Source of the DNA: Rhodoferax sp. OV413
Lineage (GTDB): Bacteria; Pseudomonadota; Gammaproteobacteria; Burkholderiales; Burkholderiaceae_C
DNA: 9,640 nt
Direction of reading: 5' to 3'
Assembly: GCA_945861195.1 (NCBI GenBank)
Contig: CAMATS010000060.1
Span: 1-9,640 of the forward strand
Below the pieces are notes generated by a model. It saw nothing but the letters and a program-made list of their open reading frames with translations, was not told the origin of the DNA and ran no database searches. Shown piece by piece: positions 1 to 5,417 of this stretch (the first letter of the stretch is position 1; each line of letters opens with the position of its first letter). A program made the position numbers and the translations under genes.

Positions 1-338
1 GTGCGGGGGTCGATAAAGGTCAGCGAATCGGAGGCGGCGTTCGCCACAATCACCGACTTTTCATCCGGCGTCAGGTACAGGTGGTGCGGCTCTTTGCCGG
101 TGGATATGCGCTTGGTCTCTTGCCAGCTCAGCGGGTCCAGCACGCTGACGCTCGCAGACAGGGAATTGAGCACAAAAATCGGTGCCGCATACGCTGGCAA
201 CAACAGACTCGCAAGGCAAAGCAGGCTCAGCCACAACGCTTTGGCGACGCTGCGCCCAGGCAAGCCTGGGTGCCTGCACAGGCGCTCACGGCCGGGCCCG
301 TCAGGGGCAATCGGTTGCAGGGTGTCATCAAGCGTCAC
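1..338 (-). CDS. Exported YncE-like beta-propeller protein, 5' part only
   Basis: The minus strand encodes about 112 residues and continues past base 1, so the C-terminal part is missing. A hydrophobic stretch (ALWLSLLCLASLLLPAYA, about residues 34-51) followed by APIFVLNS looks like a Sec signal peptide with cleavage after AYA. After it comes a repeat typical of YncE/cytochrome-d1-like seven-bladed propellers: a strand naming itself (IFVLNSLSASVSVLD), then T-G-K-E-P-H-H-L-Y-L-T-P-D, then VIVANAASDSLTFID. Such proteins are usually periplasmic; many are of unknown function or accompany metal or quinoprotein systems. The start is uncertain. GTG at 338 has GAGG about 8 bases upstream and follows an in-frame TGA, but it gives an unusually long n-region of over 30 residues. 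TTG at 263 would give a normal-length signal peptide. It lies downstream of rsuA on the same strand and may share its transcript. Ligand and partners cannot be judged from this fragment. Confidence 0.72.
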   Translation of the reverse strand, partial: MTLDDTLQPIAPDGPGRERLCRHPGLPGRSVAKALWLSLLCLASLLLPAYAAPIFVLNSLSASVSVLDPLSWQETKRISTGKEPHHLYLTPDEKSVIVANAASDSLTFIDPR

Positions 339-384
339 GGCAGGGCCTCAGGCAGGGGGAAATGGCAGTGTAGTGCGGCGACAG

Positions 385-1125
385 TCAGGGCTGCAGCAGG
401 CCCAGCTCAGCGGGTCTGAGCCAGCGCCAGGCGCCCGGCGGCAAATCGTCTGGCAAACTCAGCCCGCCGATCTGCGAGCGGTGCAGCGTTTCAACCCGGT
501 TGCCCACGGCTGCGAGCATACGCTTGACCTGGTGGTACTTGCCCTGGGTCAGCGTCAGTCGCAGCTGATGCTCGTTTAACGCCTCGCAGGCGGCAGCGCG
601 CACCGGTGCCGGGTCGTCATCGAGCACCACCCCGGCGAGCAGCCGGCTGAGTTGGCCGGCATCCAGCGGGTGCCGCACGCCCACTTCGTACACCTTGGGT
701 ATGTGATGGCGTGGTGAACTCATGCGGTGTATGAACTGTCCGTCGTCGGTCAACAGCAGCAAGCCGGTGGTGTCTTGGTCAAGCCGCCCGACCGCCTGCA
801 CGCCCTGAACCGCGCTTTTTTGTGGCCGCAGGCGCAGGGCGGATGGCAATAGGCTGTAAATGCTGGGGTAGGTGGAGGGCCTGTGGGAGCATTCGGTGGC
901 ACCGGGCTTGTGCAGCATCAGGTAGGCCAAGCGGTGGTAAGGCCAGTCGACCCCTTGCACCCGAATTCGCAGTCCAGCAGGGGATAGTTCGGCGGCTGAG
1001 TCATGAACCAAAACCGGCATGGCGCCGGACTCTTGGTAAACCTGAACCAGGCCCTGCTGAATCAATCCAGCACAAACTCGCCGGGTACCAAAACCTTGGG
1101 AATACAGAATGTCCTGCAGTTGCAT
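385..1125 (-). CDS. rsuA: 16S rRNA pseudouridine(516) synthase, RsuA family
   Basis: The product isomerises a uridine of 16S rRNA (U516 in E. coli) to pseudouridine during small-subunit assembly in the cytoplasm. It has 246 residues, against 231 in E. coli RsuA. The N-terminus (MQLQDILYSQGFGTRR) fits the S4-like RNA-binding domain. LMLHKPGATECS (about 69-80) matches the family's KPxG motif. GRLDQDTTGLLLLTDDG (113-129) holds the catalytic Asp116. The C-terminal GKYHQVKRMLAAVGNRVETL and SQIGGLSLPDDLPPGAW segments are closer to RsuA than to RluB, RluE or RluF. The frame is open upstream to 1296, but that extension has no family resemblance, so ATG at 1125 is chosen because the S4-like segment begins there; the Shine-Dalgarno sequence is weak. 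It lies about 100 bp downstream of the HiPIP gene on the same strand. The family call is firm; the exact target uridine is inferred. Confidence 0.92.
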   Translation of the reverse strand: MQLQDILYSQGFGTRRVCAGLIQQGLVQVYQESGAMPVLVHDSAAELSPAGLRIRVQGVDWPYHRLAYLMLHKPGATECSHRPSTYPSIYSLLPSALRLRPQKSAVQGVQAVGRLDQDTTGLLLLTDDGQFIHRMSSPRHHIPKVYEVGVRHPLDAGQLSRLLAGVVLDDDPAPVRAAACEALNEHQLRLTLTQGKYHQVKRMLAAVGNRVETLHRSQIGGLSLPDDLPPGAWRWLRPAELGLLQP

Positions 1126-1226
1126 GGGGCGCTGCTCAAGCAGAGTTGGCTCGGTGCAAAAAAACCGGTGCCAGCCTGCCCATGCCAGTGGCCCTGGCCT
1201 GCCGAAAGCCAAGGCCAGTGGCGCTA

Positions 1227-1532
1227 TCAGCCCTTCTTGACGTAAGAGTTGCACCAGCCTTTGCCGGCCACCAGCTTGCCAGAAAACAGCGGGCAAACCC
1301 CTGAAACATCGGTGACCTTGCCTTGAAACAGCACGCAGTTACCGCAAATTTGTCCAGCGGCAAATTTAGGAAACTTGGCCTTATCAACTTTGCTGGCATC
1401 AGCCTTGTAGCCCAGCGCCGTTGCCTGGCCATCGGCCTCATTCACCAAGGGCGCTTGGGCCATGGCATTGCCAGCTACCAAAACACCACTGCCTAGACTG
1501 ACTTGCATCATAAATTGACGACGGTTCGACAT
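1227..1532 (-). CDS. High-potential iron-sulfur protein (HiPIP), Tat-exported
   Basis: This small periplasmic electron carrier binds one [4Fe-4S] cluster cycling between the 3+ and 2+ states. In phototrophs it feeds the reaction centre; in non-phototrophic relatives it probably donates to terminal oxidases or other respiratory partners. The 101-residue precursor begins with a twin-arginine signal (S-N-R-R-Q-F-M-M), then a hydrophobic stretch and an AMAQA cleavage region near residue 27. That leaves a mature protein of about 74 residues, normal for HiPIP. Four cysteines sit in the family pattern: CxxC at 63/66 (ICGNC), Cys80 (GVCPLF) and Cys94 (GWCNSY). The Tat signal is expected because the cluster is inserted before export. 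ATG at 1532 is preceded by CTGGAG with a 6-base spacer. The gene looks like a single-gene unit; I saw no convincing sigma-70 promoter in the 120 bp upstream. Confidence in the family is very high; the redox partner is unknown. Confidence 0.96.
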   Translation of the reverse strand: MSNRRQFMMQVSLGSGVLVAGNAMAQAPLVNEADGQATALGYKADASKVDKAKFPKFAAGQICGNCVLFQGKVTDVSGVCPLFSGKLVAGKGWCNSYVKKG

Positions 1533-1653
1533 GATTTACTCCAGAGTTAAAAAAATTAGCGGGGGTAGCTAAAGGAACTATCCGCCCTTACATGGCTGGA
1601 TCGTACCCGATGCCCGAAGTCTTGAGCCGGGCCATGGGGACTGTGGCGCGCGC

Positions 1654-2559
1654 TCAGGGCACATCCTGACCAGCGGCCAGGGTCCACAATTCAAACCAGG
1701 TTTCGCGGTCAAGCGAGACCTTGAACGCGTCCGCCAGGCGTGCCAGGCGCTGAGGATGCCGAGTGCCAACAATGGGCATGATGCGTGCCGGATGCGCCAG
1801 CAACCAGGCCAGCGCCACCGCATCTGGCGCCACCCCATGCTGCTCAGCGATGCGCTGCAGGGCCGGGCGCAAGCGCCGGGCGGCCTCACCATCACCCAGC
1901 ACCGCTCCACCGGCCAAGGGCGACCAGGCCATGGGCGGCAGGCCAAGCCGCTGGCTGTGCGCCAGGGTGCCGTCATGAAAGCTGCTGCGCTCGAGCAGGC
2001 TGATCTCGATCTGGTTGGTCACCAGGGTGCTGCGCATGGCCGACTGAAGTAGGTCAAGATCCCAGGATTTGAAGTTCGACACGCCCACCGCGGCTACCCG
2101 GCCCTCTTGCACCAAAGCGTCCAGGCAGGCACCGGTTTGGCCAGCATCCATCAAGGGATCTGGCCGGTGCAAGAGCAGCAGCTCAATTTGCTCTACGCCC
2201 AGCCGCTTGAGTGTGTGGGCCACCGAGCCGCGGATATGCGAGGGGCTGGTGTCGTAGTGCTTGACGCGGCGCTCCGGGTAGGCATCGGACATCCGCATGA
2301 TGTCGCACTTGCTGATCAACTGCATCCGCTCACGCAGGCTCGGCTTGAGCTTCAAGGCCTCGCCAAACAGGGTCTCGCAGCGGTAATTCCCGTAAATATC
2401 GGCATGGTCGAAGGTGCTGATGCCCTGCTCGAGGCAGACCTCGATGATGGTCAGCGTGTCCTGCGCACTCGGGTTGCTGCCATCAGCGAGGCGCCAGGCG
2501 CCATAAATTAGACGGCTGAAGGCCGGCAGGGAGGAATGGATTTTGAGCGAAGGGATCAT
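1654..2559 (-). CDS. Aldo/keto reductase, YdhF-like
   Basis: This is an NAD(P)H-dependent aldehyde or ketone reductase of the aldo/keto reductase superfamily, a cytoplasmic (beta/alpha)8 barrel of 301 residues. The whole length resembles E. coli YdhF (298 residues, function unknown), including the terminal G-x-D-V-P. The catalytic tetrad is visible: Asp51 and Tyr56 in FDHADIYG, Lys84 in LISKCD, His131 in LLLLHRPDP. Cofactor-binding elements follow: GVSNF (159-163), TNQIEISLLE (181-190) and PIVGTRHPQR (262-271). ATG at 2559 is chosen because it has a strong AAGGAG 7 bases upstream (2567-2572) and because its ATGA overlaps the stop of the preceding monooxygenase gene, implying translational coupling. 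The longer open frame to 2676 lies inside that gene. The pairing suggests it reduces an aldehyde made by the monooxygenase, as SmoB does with 6-oxo-glucose in the sulfo-SMO pathway. That role is inference. Confidence 0.9.
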   Translation of the reverse strand: MIPSLKIHSSLPAFSRLIYGAWRLADGSNPSAQDTLTIIEVCLEQGISTFDHADIYGNYRCETLFGEALKLKPSLRERMQLISKCDIMRMSDAYPERRVKHYDTSPSHIRGSVAHTLKRLGVEQIELLLLHRPDPLMDAGQTGACLDALVQEGRVAAVGVSNFKSWDLDLLQSAMRSTLVTNQIEISLLERSSFHDGTLAHSQRLGLPPMAWSPLAGGAVLGDGEAARRLRPALQRIAEQHGVAPDAVALAWLLAHPARIMPIVGTRHPQRLARLADAFKVSLDRETWFELWTLAAGQDVP

Positions 2560-3707
2560 CTTCTTACTCCTTGGCCCAGCGGGGTGGCCGGGCTGGTGGC
2601 GGGCACTCGTGCGTAAACATGAGGCAACGAGCAGGTACTCAAGTGCGGCAGCACCTTGGTGCCGAAAATTTCGCACTCAGCCAGGTGAGGATAACCGGAA
2701 AAAATAAACGCCCGTATGCCCATCGCCATGTAACGCTCGATCTTGCTCAACACCTGGTCAACGCTGCCCACCAGCGCCGCGCCGCAGCCTGAACGGGCCC
2801 GGCCCACGCCGGTCCAGAGATGGGGCTCGATAAAACCCTCGTGGTCGGCCTTGTCGCGGTTTTGCGCTTGGATGGCCACACCAAAATTTTTGGCATCGAG
2901 TGCGCGCTCGCGGATTTTGCGGCCCTCCTCGTCGTCAAGTTGCGACACCAGCTCGCGCGCGTACTCCCGGGCCTCGGCTTCGGTGTCGCGCACAACCATG
3001 TGCACCCGCAGACCGTAATCCAGCACCCGGCCATAGTGCTCGGCGCGGGCATGCACGGTGCGCATGCGCTCAGCCAGCGCGTCTTCGGTTTCGGGCCACA
3101 TCAGGTACACATCGCAGTGGGCGGCGCATAAATCAACCGCCTGCGGGGAGTAGCCGCCGAAATAAAGCAGCGGCCCGCCCTGCTGGTACGGCCGTACAGG
3201 ATCGGTGTTGAGCCCCTTGAATTGGTAAATTTCTCCCTGGTAATTGATCTCATCCTGGCACCAGGCCTGCTTGAGTATTTCGACCACTTCCCAAGAGCGG
3301 CGATAGCGGTAGTCGTTGCTGGCCGTCTCGCCCGGAAAATCAGACGAGATGACATTCAAAATCAAGCGCCCGCTCAGCATGTGGTCCAAAGTAGCCACGG
3401 TGCGCGCCAGCATGATGGGTTGCATTTCGCCACAACGGATGGCGGCCAGAAAATTCATGCGCGTGGTCAGGGGGGCCATGGCCGCCACAAAGCTCAAGGT
3501 GTCCTGCCCCACTTGGTAGGAAGAAGGGCACAAAATATTGCGGTAGCCGAGCGCATCGGCCCGCGTGGCCACCGCCCGAGTGTTTTCCCAACTGCTGCGC
3601 AAAGCCCCCTCCGGCACGCCCAAATGCCGGTAATCGTCTGAACACAAAGGCGCAAACCAGGCCACTTCAGCGGCATTCAAGGCAGCACTTTTAACCGGAA
3701 CAATCAT
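2556..3707 (-). CDS. SsuD-like FMNH2-dependent monooxygenase (LLM family)
   Basis: This 383-residue luciferase-like monooxygenase resembles alkanesulfonate monooxygenase SsuD (381 residues) along its length. SsuD uses FMNH2 from a separate flavin reductase and O2 to release sulfite from a sulfonate, leaving an aldehyde. Residues matching SsuD active-site positions are visible: Arg234 and His236 in GLRVHMVV, Arg305 in GVGRARSGCGAALVG, and Tyr339 in SGYPHL. The cysteine SsuD carries at position 54 is not matched in the aligned segment (PSSYQVGQDT). Other landmarks are ATLDHMLSGRLILNVISSD and PLLYFGGYS. ATG at 3707 is chosen over GTG at 3731 because AAAAGG sits 7 bases upstream of the ATG. It is the first gene of a two-gene operon with the aldo/keto reductase, served by the promoter at 3752-3780. 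SsuD-like proteins act on diverse sulfonates, including sulfoquinovose (SmoC), and some may not be desulfonating at all, so the substrate is open. No flavin reductase is in the window. Confidence 0.9.
   Translation of the reverse strand: MIVPVKSAALNAAEVAWFAPLCSDDYRHLGVPEGALRSSWENTRAVATRADALGYRNILCPSSYQVGQDTLSFVAAMAPLTTRMNFLAAIRCGEMQPIMLARTVATLDHMLSGRLILNVISSDFPGETASNDYRYRRSWEVVEILKQAWCQDEINYQGEIYQFKGLNTDPVRPYQQGGPLLYFGGYSPQAVDLCAAHCDVYLMWPETEDALAERMRTVHARAEHYGRVLDYGLRVHMVVRDTEAEAREYARELVSQLDDEEGRKIRERALDAKNFGVAIQAQNRDKADHEGFIEPHLWTGVGRARSGCGAALVGSVDQVLSKIERYMAMGIRAFIFSGYPHLAECEIFGTKVLPHLSTCSLPHVYARVPATSPATPLGQGVRR
2567..2572 (-). promoter_or_regulatory. Ribosome binding site of the aldo/keto reductase gene
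   Basis: AAGGAG lies 7 bases upstream of the ATG at 2559, inside the last codons of the monooxygenase gene. It decides the reductase start and, with the ATGA stop/start overlap, argues that both proteins are made from one message in coordinated amounts. Confidence 0.85.
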
Positions 3708-3749
3708 GACAATACCTTTTCGCAAAAACACCCTGTGGACGAGCTTGAT

Positions 3750-3768
3750 ATAGTGTAGGAATAGTGTA
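3750..3768. repeat. 8-bp direct repeat with 11-bp period over the -10 region
   Basis: ATAGTGTA occurs at 3750-3757 and again at 3761-3768 on the plus strand, one helical turn apart. The first copy contains the -10 hexamer and the second lies in the spacer of the minus-strand promoter. The same-face spacing suits a regulator binding as a dimer or tandem pair, but coincidence in a short AT-rich patch is possible. Confidence 0.55.
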
Positions 3769-3780
3769 TGACTTTGTCAA
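3752..3780 (-). promoter_or_regulatory. Sigma-70 promoter of the monooxygenase/reductase operon
   Basis: On the minus strand a perfect -35 hexamer TTGACA (3775-3780) is followed by a 17-base spacer and TACACT (3752-3757, four of six matches to TATAAT). The start codon lies about 45 bases downstream. Direct repeats overlie the -10 and spacer, and tandem repeats abut the -35, so a bound regulator could act on it. The promoter itself is inferred from sequence only. Confidence 0.68.
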
Positions 3781-3814
3781 TTCGATGCAGCGACATTCGG
3801 TGCAGCGACATTCG
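3780..3814. repeat. 15-bp tandem repeat in the divergent promoter region
   Basis: TGCAGCGACATTCG occurs at 3786-3799 and 3801-3814, giving a 15-bp period. A further ATTCG at 3780-3784 makes three phased copies of that pentamer. The array touches the -35 of the minus-strand promoter and ends 36 bp before the Gfo/Idh/MocA start, so it could be an operator shared by both divergent transcripts. It could also be a recent slippage duplication. Confidence 0.75.
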
Positions 3815-3850
3815 ATTCAGCTATAAGGCTGAAAACAGACCGGGGGCCGC

Positions 3851-4984
3851 ATGAGCAAAAAACATTACGGGCTGCTGGGCTGCGGCATGATGGGGCAGGA
3901 GCACCTGCGCAACATGGCGCTGTTGCCAGACATTGAGGTCGCCGCCATCTTTGAGCCCGATGCGGGCATGCGCGCGCTCAGCCAGGCCTTGGCGCCGGCC
4001 GCACATCAACTGGAGTCTCTGGCAGCACTGCTGCAACACCCCGGGCTTGATGCGCTGGTCATCACCAGCCCCAACCATTGCCATGCCGAGCAGCTGCTGC
4101 AGATCGCCGCGTCCCGGCCCCTGCCACTGCTGCTGGAAAAACCGGCCTGCACCCACTTGGCGGCCGTGCGCGAGCTGCGTCAACTCGCCCTGAGCTACCC
4201 GGCGCCGATTTGGACCGCCATGGAATACCGCTACATGCCGCCGATTGCCCGCCTGCTCGGCGAGGTGCGCATCGCTCAGGCCTGCGGACCAGCGGTGATG
4301 CTGTCAATCCGCGAGCACCGCTACCCCTTCCTGGCCAAGGTGGGCGACTGGAACCGGTTTAATCGCAACACCGGCGGCACCCTGGTAGAGAAATGTTGCC
4401 ACTTCTTTGACCTGATGCGCCTGGTGATGCAGGCCGATCCGATTCGCCTGTATGCCTCAGGCGGACAAAACCACAACCACCTTGATGAGCGCTACACGGA
4501 TGGCCGGCCCGATATTTTGGACAACGCCTTTGTGGTGCTTGATTTCCCCGGTGGCCGGCGCGCGCTGCTCGAACTCTGCATGTTTGCCGAAGGCTCGCGC
4601 TACCAAGAAGAAATCAGTGTGGTCGGGCCCAAAGGCAAACTCGAATGCAAGGTACCGGGCCCGGGCCGTTTCTGGCCAGCTGCGCTATTGGGCAAAGCCC
4701 CAGTGGCGCAGCTGATCGTCAGCCCACGCCAGCCGGCTGGGCCGCGCCTGCTGGAAATCCCGGTCGACCCGCTGCTGCTGGCCGCCGGCGACCACAACGG
4801 CTCCACCTTCTACCAGCACCAAAAGTTTCTGGCAGTGCTGCAAGGCAAGCAAGCGGTGGAGGTAAGCCTGACTGACGGCCTCAAGGCAGTGGTCATTGGC
4901 CTGGCGGCAGAGCATTCCGCACATGGTGGCGAGCGCATTGACCTGACCCAGGGGCCCTGGTCGCTCACGCCTTGGCCCGGTTGA
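3851..4984 (+). CDS. Gfo/Idh/MocA family NAD(P)-dependent oxidoreductase
   Basis: This is a cytoplasmic NAD(P)-dependent dehydrogenase of the glucose-fructose oxidoreductase / inositol dehydrogenase / MocA superfamily, whose members mostly oxidise or reduce sugars, inositols and their derivatives. It has 377 residues, within the family range. The N-terminal Rossmann fold shows GLLGCGMMG (G10-x-G12-x-x-G15). The catalytic Lys97 is in LLLEKPACT, and the substrate-domain motif GGTLVEKCCHFFDL (175-188) has the expected catalytic His184, with Glu-Lys-Cys-Cys where many relatives have Asp-x-Gly-x. ATG at 3851 starts directly on the Rossmann strand; a GGGGG run upstream is only a weak Shine-Dalgarno. 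It is transcribed divergently from the SsuD-like/AKR operon across a 143-bp regulatory spacer, which suggests shared control and possibly a shared sugar-like substrate. The actual substrate cannot be read from the sequence. Confidence 0.9.
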   Translation: MSKKHYGLLGCGMMGQEHLRNMALLPDIEVAAIFEPDAGMRALSQALAPAAHQLESLAALLQHPGLDALVITSPNHCHAEQLLQIAASRPLPLLLEKPACTHLAAVRELRQLALSYPAPIWTAMEYRYMPPIARLLGEVRIAQACGPAVMLSIREHRYPFLAKVGDWNRFNRNTGGTLVEKCCHFFDLMRLVMQADPIRLYASGGQNHNHLDERYTDGRPDILDNAFVVLDFPGGRRALLELCMFAEGSRYQEEISVVGPKGKLECKVPGPGRFWPAALLGKAPVAQLIVSPRQPAGPRLLEIPVDPLLLAAGDHNGSTFYQHQKFLAVLQGKQAVEVSLTDGLKAVVIGLAAEHSAHGGERIDLTQGPWSLTPWPG

Positions 4985-5056
4985 AGCTTGTTACCATTCA
5001 GTATCAGCTGACCCAACCCTGCCAACTGCAAAAACATCTTCTAACTGGAGCGTCCC

Positions 5057-5374
5057 ATGTCGCAAAACTCAATCTTCGTAGACGGCTTTGACAATATCAC
5101 CCTGGTCGATGGCGTTGTGCGCTTTGATCTCATCACTGTGGCCCAAACCGCCGCCAACACGCCCCCTACGCCAAGCAAAGTTGGCAGCATGGCGATGTCG
5201 ATCCAAGGTTTTTTGCGCTCGGCAGACCAATTGAACCAGGTGATCAACAAAATGGTTGAGCAAGGCATCCTCAAACGCAATGATCCAGCGGCAGCAGCAC
5301 CGGCACCGGCACCCGCACCCGCGCCGGCAATAGCAGCACCATCAGCCAGCAACGCCAAAACAACGAAAGCCTGA
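5057..5374 (+). CDS. Small hypothetical protein with Pro-Ala repeat tail
   Basis: I do not recognise this 105-residue protein. Residues 1-72 look folded: strand-like IFVDGFDNITLVDGVVRFDLITV, a Pro/Thr-rich loop (NTPPTPS), then an amphipathic helical segment (SMAMSIQGFLRSADQLNQV continuing to about 72). From residue 77 it becomes a low-complexity Ala-Pro tail with five PA repeats (82-91), then a Ser/Ala/Thr/Lys end. There is no signal peptide or membrane segment. The strand-loop-helix layout with Met-Ser before the helix is faintly like DUF3467-type small proteins, a guess only. CTGGAG with a 6-base spacer precedes the ATG, so translation is well supported. It sits 72 bp after the dehydrogenase gene and 43 bp before a glycosyltransferase gene on the same strand, most likely co-transcribed with the latter. 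A role as partner or scaffold for the glycosyltransferase is inference. Confidence 0.82.
   Translation: MSQNSIFVDGFDNITLVDGVVRFDLITVAQTAANTPPTPSKVGSMAMSIQGFLRSADQLNQVINKMVEQGILKRNDPAAAAPAPAPAPAPAIAAPSASNAKTTKA
5300..5329 (+). repeat. Hexanucleotide repeat coding for (Pro-Ala)5
   Basis: Five consecutive 6-base units (CCGGCA, CCGGCA, CCCGCA, CCCGCG, CCGGCA) encode alternating Pro-Ala in the tail of the small protein at 5057-5374. The units differ at third codon positions, so the dipeptide pattern is kept while the DNA drifts, which points to selection for an extended linker. Length variation between strains is likely. Confidence 0.8.
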
Positions 5375-5417
5375 CCCCAGGCCCCTGTGGGCTGATAAGG
5401 CCGCAGTTTGTCAACGC

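Noticed and set aside
1194..1218. 7-bp stem hairpin (CTGGCCT/AGGCCAG) just after the HiPIP stop as an intrinsic terminator
   Set aside because: No T-tract follows it on the minus strand; the only T7 run (1158-1164) lies 30 bases further on without a stem directly before it.
1126..1296. N-terminal extension of rsuA to 1296
   Set aside because: The 57 extra residues overlap the HiPIP 3' end and show no RsuA similarity; the S4-like segment starts at the ATG at 1125.
822..1304. Plus-strand open frame of 160 codons opposite rsuA and the HiPIP gene
   Set aside because: It is antisense to two strongly supported genes, has no domain-like pattern, and reflects GC-rich codon bias on the other strand.
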